Shown one piece after another: positions 14,265 through 22,968 of a stretch of DNA of 64,000 bases (position 1 is the stretch's first letter; the number at the start of each line of letters is the position of its first letter). The notes under the pieces are model-generated. The model saw nothing but the letters and a program-made list of their open reading frames with translations, made no database searches and was not told where the DNA came from. Location of the stretch: assembly GCF_026965555.1 (NCBI RefSeq), contig NZ_CP114040.1:9646001-9710000 (forward strand), written 5' to 3'. The position numbers were made by a program, and so were the translations under genes. The DNA is from Nannocystis punicea. Lineage in GTDB: Bacteria; Myxococcota_A; Polyangia; Nannocystales; Nannocystaceae.

Positions 14265-16583
14265 ATGCCGACAATGCAGCGACTCTTCCTCGCCCTGGCC
14301 CTCGCGGCCGCGTGCAAGCCCATCCCCGTCGAATCGACGACTCCTGCAGGAGCGGCGGCGAGCCCCGACGCGGCCGCCGATTCGCAGCTCGCCGAGTTGG
14401 CGCGCCGGATCGATCCCGGACCCCAGCCGCCGCTGGGCGAGCTCTTCCCGGGCTGGCTCAAGGACCAGTTCGGCGTCGCGTCGACCGGCGAAGCCGCGTC
14501 CGACGCCGTGGTCGCCGAGGCGCGCGAGGCCGTCGCGGCGCTGGACTCGCTCGACCCCGACGACGGCGAGGGGCGGCTGCGCGGCGCGGTGAGGCTCGGA
14601 CGCGGGATCGTCCTGGCCGAACAGGCGGTGGCGGCGGGTCGTTCGGACCCCGAGCTGCTGGCGGCGCTGGCGAAGGGCTATCGCGTGCTCCATGCGCTGC
14701 GGATGTTCGACCGCGACAGCGTCTTCGGCCAGGACTTCGCGCGGGCCTTCGAGGTCGTGCGCGCACAGGGTGTTTTCACGGGCGCGCAGCTCGCCGAGGG
14801 CCTCGACGCGCTACAAAAGGCGGCCGCGCTCGCGCCGGCGTTGCAGCTGCACGCGACCGCGCAGCTGCTGCGCGCGCACCCCGATCACCCGACAGTGCCG
14901 AACACTCTGGGGCGCGCCGCGCAGACGCAATTCGAGCGCCAGGACTTCGCCGCGTCGATCGAGCTGCGCCGGCGCTCCATCGCGCGCCTCGGACAGGCGA
15001 GCGCCACGGACCACGCGTCGCTGGCCCTGGCGTGTTACGCGGCCCTCGATCTTCATTGCGGTGACATGGCCCGGAAGACAGCCCATCAGCGCGGGGCCGA
15101 GGCCCCCGGCGAGGGCGGGGCCGCGCTGCTGCAGTGGACGCTGAAGCAGGTCGACGCGAGCGCCGAGGCGGCCCGCAGAGCGCTCGCGCTGGCGGAGGCG
15201 ACGGGCGCGGCCGAGCTGAACGAGCGTGGCCACCTGCTCATCGCGCTCGGCCGCCTCGACGAGGCCGAGCGGCTGTTCAAGCGCCTGATCGAGGCCGACC
15301 CGCAGGACGCGCGACCGCGGACCGGGCTGGCGGTGCTCGCGTTGCGCCGCGGCTACGACGTCGAGGAGGCGGTCGCGCAGATCCGGGCCGGCCGCGAATT
15401 GCTGCACCGCGACCGCAGCTATTACGAGGTGGCGCTCGGCCTCATCCCCACGATCGAGGCCGGAGCGCTGATGGCGGAGATCGCTCGCACCGGCGCCGCG
15501 CCGAAGGACCTCGACCGCCGCTTCGACGAGGTGATGGCGCTGGCGACCGAGTTCCGCGCGTTCGACCCGGCGCGCGCGGCGGTGCTCGAGCTGATCTTCG
15601 CGGCGACACGCGAGGGCCTGGCGAAATTCATGACCGGCGACTTCGCTGCCGGCCTGGCGGTGACTCGCAAGCTGCCGGCGCAGGCCCTGGCGCTGACCCG
15701 CAAGTTCCCCGAGGTGAAGGACGTCTGGCGATTGCTGTTCGCGCTGGTCCCCGTGGTCCCCGACGGCGACAAGGCGCGGGCCCTGGCGCTGACGCCGGTG
15801 CCCGAGGCTCTGCGGACGGATCCCGACATTCGCCTGCGCCAGGTGCAGACGCTGCTGGACATCGCCGTGCGCTGGGAAGACGGGGTGGCGCTCGCGGCCG
15901 CGGTGCAGGCGGCAGCGAGCCTGCCGGCGGAGCTCGACGCCGACACGACCCCGACGATCCGCGCGACCCTCGACGCGGTGCTCGGCCTCCGCGGCGACAC
16001 CGCGGCCCGGCAGCGTGCGCTGGCAGGATTCACTGCGCTGGCCGAGCGACAGCGCGGCAAGGCGCGGGCCCTGGCCCTCAACAACGCGGCGGTCCTGCGC
16101 GCGGCCGCGGGCGACGCGGGGGCGGCGATCAAGGACATCGAGCGGGCGCTGGAGGCCGCTCCCGGCGCCCTGGCGGCGCGTGTGAACCTGGCCGCGTTCA
16201 TGTTCGCGGCGAACGACCGCGAACGCCTGCCCGAGGTGCTCGCGGAGGTCGCGTCCGCGACGCGGATCGCGGGGCTGCGGCTCCACGCGCTCGCGTGGCG
16301 GGCCGCGCTCGGGGACACCGGCCACGGCGATCCAAAAGCCACGCGCGCCGACTTCAAGAAAGCGCTGGCCGAAGAGACAGGCCGTGAATTCTTCGGGCGG
16401 CTGCTGCTCGGCCGCTGGGGCGCGATCGACGACGGCAACCTGCAGGTCGCGCTCAGCCACGCGCCGGACACGGGACTGCTCATTCGCTTCGACGTGACCC
16501 CGGCGTGGTGGCTGGTCGTGCCGGCCCCGACGTTCGCGGCGCTGGTGCCGGCGAAGCCGCCGAAGTCCGCGAAGCCGCATTGA
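14265..16583 (+). CDS. Large TPR-repeat lipoprotein
   Basis: 772 residues from ATG 14265 (ATG 14274 also fits). Upstream in-frame codons give no signal sequence, whereas this start gives a short signal peptide with ALAAAC. The protein is almost entirely helical, with repeated Ala/Leu-rich pairs of the tetratricopeptide type, clear around residues 280-420 (for example LIALGRLDEAERLFKRLIEA, then DPQDARPRTGLAVLALRRG) and again at 640-710 (ALNNAAVLRAAAGDAGAAIK). TPR arrays are protein-binding scaffolds; anchored at the envelope it may organise a surface complex. No enzymatic motif is seen. The gene stands alone between tandem hairpins and a 533-bp gap. Confidence 0.8.
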   Translation: MPTMQRLFLALALAAACKPIPVESTTPAGAAASPDAAADSQLAELARRIDPGPQPPLGELFPGWLKDQFGVASTGEAASDAVVAEAREAVAALDSLDPDDGEGRLRGAVRLGRGIVLAEQAVAAGRSDPELLAALAKGYRVLHALRMFDRDSVFGQDFARAFEVVRAQGVFTGAQLAEGLDALQKAAALAPALQLHATAQLLRAHPDHPTVPNTLGRAAQTQFERQDFAASIELRRRSIARLGQASATDHASLALACYAALDLHCGDMARKTAHQRGAEAPGEGGAALLQWTLKQVDASAEAARRALALAEATGAAELNERGHLLIALGRLDEAERLFKRLIEADPQDARPRTGLAVLALRRGYDVEEAVAQIRAGRELLHRDRSYYEVALGLIPTIEAGALMAEIARTGAAPKDLDRRFDEVMALATEFRAFDPARAAVLELIFAATREGLAKFMTGDFAAGLAVTRKLPAQALALTRKFPEVKDVWRLLFALVPVVPDGDKARALALTPVPEALRTDPDIRLRQVQTLLDIAVRWEDGVALAAAVQAAASLPAELDADTTPTIRATLDAVLGLRGDTAARQRALAGFTALAERQRGKARALALNNAAVLRAAAGDAGAAIKDIERALEAAPGALAARVNLAAFMFAANDRERLPEVLAEVASATRIAGLRLHALAWRAALGDTGHGDPKATRADFKKALAEETGREFFGRLLLGRWGAIDDGNLQVALSHAPDTGLLIRFDVTPAWWLVVPAPTFAALVPAKPPKSAKPH

Positions 16584-17116
16584 TGCGCTCCTCGGCCCGA
16601 CAATCCTGCAGAGAACAAACCAGACACTTCGCTTTCGCCAGGTCGCCGGCGAGGGGCCGATGGGCGCGTCGCTCCACGGCTCGCGGTCCGCGACCGTCAT
16701 GAGCCGGCGCATTGGCCCCCGACCGACGGGCGTCACCCTGTCACGCTCCGGCCCCGCCGGAGGCGCGCGACCGCGACGAAGCGGCCCAGATCCCGGCCGC
16801 GCATACGACCAGACTGCTCGGGCCGTCACCGGTCATCGCCCTGCGCAGCCACCAACACCCGGGGATCCCCGCCCATTCGCCCGTTTTCGCCGCGAGTTCG
16901 CCGCGATTCACAGCGGACGCGCGGCCGCGTCGGCGTTCTTTTTACCACGACTCAATTGTTTCCGACCCGGCCGCCACTGTTCTGACGAGAGCCGAGCCGC
17001 CGGCCGCGCGCCGAGCTGGCCCGTCTCCCTGGTTCGATCATTCCTGCGTTTGTCGTCGAATCAGCCAACCTCGCGCGGCTCATCCGCGCTCCTTGAGCAT
17101 TCAGGAGGTCATCATC
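16584..17116. other. Intergenic region upstream of the small Cys-rich gene
   Basis: No gene is seen in 533 bp. An AT-richer patch at 16936-16972 (GTTCTTTTTACCACGA, then CTCAATTGTTTC) stands out and may contain the promoter of the 17117 gene. The consensus ribosome site AGGAGG lies at 17103-17108. Confidence 0.4.
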
Positions 17117-17410
17117 ATGCGCTTCGCTCCCATGTTCTCTCTCGCGGCCGTCGTCCTGTCGTTCGGCGCCGTCACCCTCGGTGGAGCCCGCGACGCCCTC
17201 GCGGTCCCCTGCTGCGGCTCCTCGATTTGCCAGCAGGAGGTGCCGCCGCCGATCTGCTTCAATTGTACCCCCACCTGCGCCGATGAAGAGGAGAACTTCT
17301 CCTCGGAGGAGGTCGTCTACGACGAGGTCGACGCGGTGTGCCTCGTCCCTGCCGACGTCGAGTCGTCGCCCTGCGATGCTCCGCAGGAGTCGACCGACGA
17401 CCACGCGTGA
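17117..17410 (+). CDS. Small secreted Cys-rich protein
   Basis: 97 residues from ATG 17117, eight bases after a consensus AGGAGG, which is unusually strong for this window. Residues 1-29 form a signal peptide ending ALA, so the mature protein probably begins VPCCGSSICQ. It has eight Cys, six of them within about 26 residues (CCGSSICQQEVPPPICFNC, then TPTC), followed by an acidic tail (EEENFSSEEVVYDEVD). The long upstream gap and strong ribosome site suggest a well-expressed single gene. No family is recognised. It could be a secreted structural, metal-binding or toxin-like peptide; only secretion and disulfide or metal capacity are supported. Confidence 0.75.
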   Translation: MRFAPMFSLAAVVLSFGAVTLGGARDALAVPCCGSSICQQEVPPPICFNCTPTCADEEENFSSEEVVYDEVDAVCLVPADVESSPCDAPQESTDDHA

Positions 17411-17490
17411 GCGGTCCGCGAACCGCGTGCGAGCCAACGAGCGGCTGCTCCCGTGACCGGTGTGTCGCGGGCAGCCGCCCGGCCCGTGGG

Positions 17491-17604
17491 TCAACCGCGG
17501 GCAGGCGCAGCCAGGGCCATCGTCGCTGCGATCACCGCGATTTGCATGACCTCGATGCCGAGGTCGAATGCGAGGAGGCCGGCGACCGGAGTGGCACCGA
17601 TCGC
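17491..17604 (-). pseudogene. Relic resembling C-terminus of a HupE/UreJ-type membrane protein
   Basis: Directly after the methyltransferase stop, the minus strand reads about 37 codons, AIGATPVAGLLAFDLGIEVM then QIAVIAATMALAAPARG, to a stop at 17491-17493. The GLLAFDLGIEVMQIAVIA segment resembles the last two membrane helices of the HupE/UreJ_2 family (typically GFNxGVELGQLAV). No start codon or upstream part exists, so it looks like a truncated remnant. Family placement rests on a short match. Confidence 0.4.
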
Positions 17605-18294
17605 TCAGCCGCTCGCAGGGCCGCGCTTGCGCGCCACGATGAACGGGCGGCGGTCCTTGCCCCTGGTGCCGTGATACTCGACCGCGAGGATCTCCAGGTC
17701 GTGTCGCGTCAGGGCGGCTTGCAGCTCGGATGCCCGAAAGGACAGCACGGGCGGCGCCTTGCCGAGCAGGCGCATCACCGGCAAGAGCACCTTGCCGAGG
17801 AGCGGGTTCATGTCGGCGATACAGGGCGTCTTGGAGATGAAGAGCCCGCCGGGCGCGAGGGCGTTCAGCGCCGCGGTCAGGGCCGCGTCGAGGTCCGAGA
17901 CCAGGTGCAGGACGTTGAACGCCAGCACCGCGTCGTGGCGGGCCTGACCGAACTCGGGGGCATCGGCGTCGGCGACCTGGAACTCGAGGTTGGGCTGCGG
18001 CGCGGCGGCGAGCCTCTCGCGGGCGATGGCGATCATCTCCGCGGACACGTCGGTGCCCACGAGGCGCCCGCAAGAGGGCCCCAGGCGCAGGGCGGTGGTG
18101 CCCGTGCCGCAGCCGATCTCGAGCACCCGGTGCGCAGGGCCGAGCAGCGCCCGCGTGCGCGCGAGCGTCGCCTCGTAGGCCGCCATGTCCGCGACCGGAT
18201 CGGCGGCGTACTTGCGGGCGATCTTGTCCCAGAAGCGGGCCTTGGCCGCCGTGGGGGAGGAAGGAGCACGGGTGTGGAGCGTCCCTGAGGTCAT
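17605..18294 (-). CDS. Class I SAM-dependent methyltransferase
   Basis: 229 residues from ATG 18294. Motif I of the Rossmann-like fold is clear at residues 57-66 (VLEIGCGTGT), followed by an acidic ribose-binding position (GTDVSAEMI) and the motif II/III region (HDAVLAFNVLHL, LAPGGLFISKT). It would transfer a methyl group from S-adenosylmethionine; the acceptor cannot be told from sequence, though the overall form fits small-molecule or quinone-type methyltransferases. A LysR regulator is transcribed divergently 81 bp away and is its likely regulator. The relic at 17491-17604 lies directly downstream. Confidence 0.85.
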   Translation of the reverse strand: MTSGTLHTRAPSSPTAAKARFWDKIARKYAADPVADMAAYEATLARTRALLGPAHRVLEIGCGTGTTALRLGPSCGRLVGTDVSAEMIAIARERLAAAPQPNLEFQVADADAPEFGQARHDAVLAFNVLHLVSDLDAALTAALNALAPGGLFISKTPCIADMNPLLGKVLLPVMRLLGKAPPVLSFRASELQAALTRHDLEILAVEYHGTRGKDRRPFIVARKRGPASG

Positions 18295-18375
18295 GTTGGA
18301 GGCGCCTCGCGGCGAGGTGCCGGAATCCTACTCATACAGGGCACGAGAGGAAGTGCGGTATTTTGCAGCCCGCTC
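18295..18375. promoter_or_regulatory. Divergent promoter/operator of methyltransferase and LysR genes
   Basis: This short region between two divergent starts is the classical position of a LysR-type operator. It contains ATACTCATACAGG around 18329-18341 and GTGCGGTATTTTGC around 18354-18367, less GC-rich than the surroundings. No exact T-N11-A box is asserted. Confidence 0.45.
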
Positions 18376-19296
18376 ATGCATCCGCGTATGGATCACCTCG
18401 ACTGGAACCAGCTTCGCGCCTTCCTCGAGACGGCCGAGACGGGGTCGCTCTCGGCCGCCGCGCGCAAGCTGGGCCTGACGCAGCCGACCCTGAGCCGCCA
18501 GGTGGCCGCCATCGAGCAGCGGTTGGGGGTGACCCTGTTCGAGCGCGTCGGCAAGGCCATGCGGCTCACCTCCACGGGCCTCGACCTGCTCGAGCACGCA
18601 CGCACCATGGGCAGCGCGGCCGAGGAGCTGGCGCTGATCGCCACCGGCCGCTCGCAGGCGGTCGAGGGCGTGGTCTCGATCTCGGCGAGCGACGCCGTGG
18701 CGGCCTACCTCCTGCCGCGCGCCATCCACCGCATTCGTCAGGTCGCCCCCCGCATCGTCGTCGAGGTCGTCTCGTCGAACGCCCTCAGCGATCTTCGCCG
18801 CCGCGAGTCCGACATCGCGGTTCGCCACGTGAACCCCGACCAGCCCGATCTGATCGCGCGGCTGCTCCGCGAGGCCACGGCCAGCTTCTATGCCTCCGAG
18901 GCCTGGGTGGCGGCGCACGGTCACCCTCGCACCGCCGACGAGGCCGCGGCGCACGACTTCATCAGCGCCGACCGAGCTGGCCGCTACCTCGAGCACCTCC
19001 GCGCTCTCGGCCTCCCGCTGACGACCACCAACTTCCCGCTGTACTCGGAGAACTCTGTGACCGCGTGGGAGCTGGTGCGCCAGGGCCTCGGCATCGGCGC
19101 GATGATGGACGACGTCGCTCGCCTGACGCCGGGCGTGGTGCGGGTGCTCGAGACGCTGGCCCCCGTGCGGTTCCCGATCTGGCTGGTCACCCACCGCGAG
19201 CTGCGGACCGCCCGCCGAATCCGCGTGGTGTTCGACGTGCTCGCCGAATACCTGTCCGCGCCTCGACCCGAAGCAGCCCATACCACCCCCGCATGA
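18376..19296 (+). CDS. LysR-family transcriptional regulator
   Basis: 306 residues from ATG 18376; ATG 18388 (MDHLDWNQL) is an alternative that matches the usual family start better. Residues 8-65 are the winged helix-turn-helix (LRAFLETAETGSLSAAARKL, GLTQPTLSRQVAAIEQRLGV) and about 95-295 the periplasmic-binding-protein-like effector domain, including the ENSVTAWELVRQGLGIG segment common in the family. It lies divergent to the SAM methyltransferase and probably controls it and itself. The co-inducer is unknown. Family assignment is secure. Confidence 0.93.
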   Translation: MHPRMDHLDWNQLRAFLETAETGSLSAAARKLGLTQPTLSRQVAAIEQRLGVTLFERVGKAMRLTSTGLDLLEHARTMGSAAEELALIATGRSQAVEGVVSISASDAVAAYLLPRAIHRIRQVAPRIVVEVVSSNALSDLRRRESDIAVRHVNPDQPDLIARLLREATASFYASEAWVAAHGHPRTADEAAAHDFISADRAGRYLEHLRALGLPLTTTNFPLYSENSVTAWELVRQGLGIGAMMDDVARLTPGVVRVLETLAPVRFPIWLVTHRELRTARRIRVVFDVLAEYLSAPRPEAAHTTPA

Positions 19297-19457
19297 ATGC
19301 TTCGTGCACGGCTCCCGGGATGTCATGCCACCAGCGAATCCCATGAACGTGTCCCTGGGCATGGCCTTCGTCGATCGTCTTCGGACCTGAGCCGTCGCGC
19401 GTCTCCCGAGACGCTCGTCGCCTCGACAGGAGCCCCTGGCCCGGCTACGCTCGTGGC

Positions 19458-21467
19458 GTGCCTCAGTACCGTCGGTGGGCGGTCTCGCTGCTGGTCGCCG
19501 GGTGCACCACCTCCGCGCCGGGTCCGTCCCAGCAAGCGCTGCCGCAACCCGCGGCGACGCCTGCCGCGTCGTTCACCGCCGCGGCGCTGCCCCGGAGCGC
19601 CGGGGTCCCCGCCGATCCCCACGCTCCGCTCGTGCAGGTGCGCCCCGTCGACGGCCAGCGCGCGCTGCTCCTGCAGCGGCGCGGCGAGCTCATCACCGAC
19701 CTCTCGCTGTGGCGGTGGCCCTCGCAACGCCTCTGGACCTACACGTTCGGGCCCGACGAGCCGCTGCCGCGCTGGCTCGCGGACCGAGAGCGCGACGCGG
19801 TGGTGATCGCCGGTGACACCGTCGTCGCGGCGCTCCTGGACGGGCGGCGTCACGGCGCCGTCGGGCTCGCGCTGGCGAGCGGCGCCCGGCGGTGGCTCGC
19901 GCGGCCCGAGGCCAGCGTCGACCACGAGGGGCCCCGGCATCTCGCCAGCGTGTTCGGCGATCGGGTCGTGCACGCGGTCGTCGGCGAGTCGACGACGCTC
20001 GTCGTCGCTCGCGCGGCCGCGACCGGAGCTGTCACCGAGAGCGTCACGAACGCGTGGTCCGACCAGCCCCACGATTGGCCTCAATTCGGCGCGACCACCC
20101 TGGTCCACATGGACTCCGCCCCCGCCGAACCGCCCGACGACCCCGATCTCGCCGGCGCTCGCTGGGTCGCGCGTCGCAGCGCCGACCTCACGCCCCTGAT
20201 CGAGCTCGACACCGTCGTCGACGCCACTCCATGCCTGGTGGGCGATCGCCTGTACGCAGCCGGCCCGGACGGTCTGCTGCGCGTCGCGCTCGACCGTCCC
20301 GATCCCGCACTGACGATCCTCCACCCGGAACCTCGCGCCCCGCTCGCGTGCGATCGCCACCGCGACGTCGACGTCGTCTGGCTTCAAGGACATGTCCTCG
20401 GGGTCCAGGACGACGGCGCGCCGGCCTGGTTCGTCGACCTCGACGGCTGGTCACTCGCGGCTCATGAGCGCGGGAGCAGCGTCCTGCCCGACCGCCCGCT
20501 GGTCTTCGTCGAACGCCCGGCCCGCGAGCAGCGGCTGCTCGTGCTCGACCTGAACGAGCCCCGCGTGGTGGGGTCGGTGGACATCGCGGACTTCATCGCC
20601 CGCGTGCATCACGACGAGCGCCGCTCGTTCGTCGGGCTCGCCGCCAGGCGACCCGGTCAAGCATGGCTGCTGTTCACCGCCGACGGCGCCACGGGCACGC
20701 CGGGCGGGGCCGTGTTCGTCGACGCCGACCCGCCGCTCTCGTTCGATGTCCACGGCGACACGCTGTGGCTCACGCGCGACGGTCCCGACGCAGCGCGTCT
20801 CGACCCGTCGACCTTGCAACCCCGCGACGTTCCGCCCGCGCTCGGGCTGCGCGACGCCTCCGAGTGGCTCGGTGCGCGCTGGCCCGCCGCGCCTGCTCCG
20901 CCCCGCGCAGGGCCTCCGGTCGATTTGGATCCCCCGCCGCGCCTCGTTCGGCCGCTTCCCGACCGCGACCCCGGGCCCGGGCCGCGATGGGACCGCGGGC
21001 CCCTCGACGCGGCGACCCGGGCGCTGGCACGTGCCGACGCGACGCGACCCGTATGGCTGCTCGCGTGGGACATCCAGGAGAGCAGCGAAGGCGAGCGGTC
21101 GCATCACGCCCTCGTCGCGCTCGAGCTCGCGGACCCACGCGGCGGCCCGCGGTGGCTGGTCGCCCTGATGCAGCGCCGATTCGCAGACGAGCTCGCCGAG
21201 CGCGAGCCCGAGGGCGCCGTGCCCTGGAGAGTGCTCGAGACGTCGCGCTGGCCCCGGCGACTCATCGTGGCGCGTCGCCCGACCGGCGCAGACCTCGAGC
21301 GCCTCCTCGTCGGCAGCTCGCCATGGACCGACGCCAGCTACGCAGGCCAGCGCTTGCTGCTCGACGGCTGGTTCGTCGACGGCAACGTCATCGACTCCGC
21401 GTGGCACGAGCTCACGGGCGAGGCCCCGCGATGGTCCTACCCCGAGCCGCTCGAGCGTCCCGAGTGA
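19458..21467 (+). CDS. Large lipoprotein, probable beta-propeller
   Basis: 669 residues from GTG 19458, which begins MPQYRRWAVSLLVAGC, a compact lipoprotein signal. Residues 40-480 show a repeated pattern of short strands and loops (for example DGQRALLLQRRGELITDLSL, VVAALLDGRRHGAVGLALAS, LVGDRLYAAGPDGLLRV) that suggests a PQQ-like or WD-type propeller. The C-terminal third changes character, beginning after a Pro-rich segment (PAAPAPPRAG), with mixed helices and strands. No catalytic motif is recognised. A perfect ACATGTCC palindrome (20388-20397) occurs inside the gene. The next gene is convergent, separated by a hairpin. Function unknown. Confidence 0.75.
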   Translation: MPQYRRWAVSLLVAGCTTSAPGPSQQALPQPAATPAASFTAAALPRSAGVPADPHAPLVQVRPVDGQRALLLQRRGELITDLSLWRWPSQRLWTYTFGPDEPLPRWLADRERDAVVIAGDTVVAALLDGRRHGAVGLALASGARRWLARPEASVDHEGPRHLASVFGDRVVHAVVGESTTLVVARAAATGAVTESVTNAWSDQPHDWPQFGATTLVHMDSAPAEPPDDPDLAGARWVARRSADLTPLIELDTVVDATPCLVGDRLYAAGPDGLLRVALDRPDPALTILHPEPRAPLACDRHRDVDVVWLQGHVLGVQDDGAPAWFVDLDGWSLAAHERGSSVLPDRPLVFVERPAREQRLLVLDLNEPRVVGSVDIADFIARVHHDERRSFVGLAARRPGQAWLLFTADGATGTPGGAVFVDADPPLSFDVHGDTLWLTRDGPDAARLDPSTLQPRDVPPALGLRDASEWLGARWPAAPAPPRAGPPVDLDPPPRLVRPLPDRDPGPGPRWDRGPLDAATRALARADATRPVWLLAWDIQESSEGERSHHALVALELADPRGGPRWLVALMQRRFADELAEREPEGAVPWRVLETSRWPRRLIVARRPTGADLERLLVGSSPWTDASYAGQRLLLDGWFVDGNVIDSAWHELTGEAPRWSYPEPLERPE

Positions 21468-21502
21468 ATCGGCCGGCCGAGCCCCCGACCTGCACGTCGC
21501 CC

Positions 21503-21522
21503 GCGGTGGACAGTACCACCGC
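21503..21522. terminator. Hairpin between convergent genes
   Basis: GCGGTGG (21503-21509), loop ACAGTA, CCACCGC (21516-21522) is a perfect seven-base-pair stem in the 174-bp gap between convergent stop codons at 21467 and 21642. It probably serves both genes. Confidence 0.6.
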
Positions 21523-21641
21523 CGGTCACCGGCTCCGGCGACGTGCATCCTGCGATCCGGACCGAGAGGGGCGCTCGCCGAATGTCACGACATGTCCCAA
21601 AGCGCATATCACGGCCGAATGAACCACATGCCCTGCTCCGT

Positions 21642-22553
21642 TCACTTCGCGGCGCCGCTGCGCACCGCCTCGACCGTCGCCTCGGCGCCCGCGAGCTTGC
21701 CGACCAGGACGATCGCACCACAGCGGCCGTCGAGCGTCGCCACCGCGCGCGCGAGCGCCTTCTCGACGCAGGCGTTGGCGGCTGGCGAGCCGCCGCTGGC
21801 CGCCACGTCGCGCGTCTTGCCGTCGGCGAAGGTCCAGGTCGCCGCGAACGCTTGACCGGCTGGCGCGCACTTGTCGAGCGCGCGCCGCTGCTTCGCCAGC
21901 GACCCGGCGATGACGAGCGCCCCGAGCATCGGCATACCACCCGTCACGTCGCACATCAGGTCGCGCAGCTCGAGCCCGTCGGCGGCGATCGATCCGACCG
22001 TGAGATTGGCCTCGGCGATGAACGCGGGGCTCCTCGGCGCGCGCGCGGCCTTGGCCTGGCAGCCCTGCGCATCCCCGAGCGCGCACGCCTTGTCGATGAA
22101 CGCAGTCGCCGCCGCGGGATCGACGGCGACGCCCAGCCCCTTGTCGTGGACGACCGCGGCGATCAGACAGCCGACCGAGTTGCCGCGCTCGCACGCGCCG
22201 GCCGCCACGGCCAGCGCGCGCGCGGGATCCTGCGCCGCGCCGCCGCTGCCGTTGAGCATGATCGTCGCCGCGCCGATGCACGCCTCGGGATCACCCTGCT
22301 CGCACCGGGGCACCAGCCGCTCGACGCAGGCCGCACCGTCGCGCCATCCTTCGGCCCCACGGTCGATGGTAGCCGGGCTGCAGTCGGGCTCCTTCGTTGC
22401 GACCGGCTCGGCCTGCATCGGCGACGCCACGGGCGCGCTCGCCTCGGTCGTCGCGGCCTCGCTCGCAGGAACCGGCGCGACCACCTCGGATCGACGGCAA
22501 GCGAGTGAGACGAGCAGCAACGACGCGGTGAACAACAGGACCGACTTCGGCAT
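21642..22553 (-). CDS. Sel1-like repeat lipoprotein
   Basis: 303 residues from ATG 22553. Signal peptide MPKSVLLFTASLLLVSLAC gives a clear lipobox. After an Ala/Glu/Pro linker, residues about 60-165 carry two or three Sel1-like helical repeats (CEQGDPEACIGAATIMLNGS, CERGNSVGCLIAAVVHDKG, CALGDAQGCQ) in which paired Cys tie adjacent helices, as in bacterial Cys-rich Sel1 proteins. A C-terminal domain of about 120 residues follows. Sel1 repeats mediate protein-protein contacts, so a periplasmic or surface scaffold is likely. It is transcribed convergently with the propeller-like lipoprotein. Confidence 0.8.
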   Translation of the reverse strand: MPKSVLLFTASLLLVSLACRRSEVVAPVPASEAATTEASAPVASPMQAEPVATKEPDCSPATIDRGAEGWRDGAACVERLVPRCEQGDPEACIGAATIMLNGSGGAAQDPARALAVAAGACERGNSVGCLIAAVVHDKGLGVAVDPAAATAFIDKACALGDAQGCQAKAARAPRSPAFIAEANLTVGSIAADGLELRDLMCDVTGGMPMLGALVIAGSLAKQRRALDKCAPAGQAFAATWTFADGKTRDVAASGGSPAANACVEKALARAVATLDGRCGAIVLVGKLAGAEATVEAVRSGAAK

Positions 22554-22556
22554 GGG

Positions 22557-22942
22557 CCAGCGAGGTTACGCCACACGCACGCGCTGGTGAAGGGCACACC
22601 GGCGATCCATGCCAGTCGCACGCCGTCGCGCGCGGAAGATCTTCTGGTCGGTGCCGGGGGCCACGAGCGCGGATGGCCGGCCTCGGCGAAGACATCGATC
22701 GTCGCCGAGTTCGCGTGGTCGGGTACCGCGTCCAGTACTGGCCGAGCGATGTGGCCCAACAAACGCACCGAGGCGCTCGTAATTCGGCGCGGTGCCGCTC
22801 CAGGCGCGCCGACCCGCACGAGCCAGAGATCGGGGCCGTACTGCGGAGTCGTCGAGCCCATGCCCCCCAGGTGATTGAAGAAGCTCACGCCGACAATCGC
22901 CAGACTCGCGGCGAGGCGCCGCTTGCTCTGGTCCGCAGCCAC
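22557..22942 (-). pseudogene. Possible N-terminal remnant of a membrane protein gene
   Basis: From GTG 22942 the minus strand reads a short basic N-terminus and a hydrophobic helix (RRLAASLAIVGVSFFNHLGG), then about 80 residues of codon-biased sequence, before the frame runs without a stop into the next gene in a wrong frame. It could be the start of a decayed gene whose C-terminus is lost. The alternative is that the 22554-22968 gap is simply noncoding. No family is recognised. Confidence 0.25.
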
Positions 22943-22968
22943 GTCGAGGCGGCCCCAGGACGCACTCC

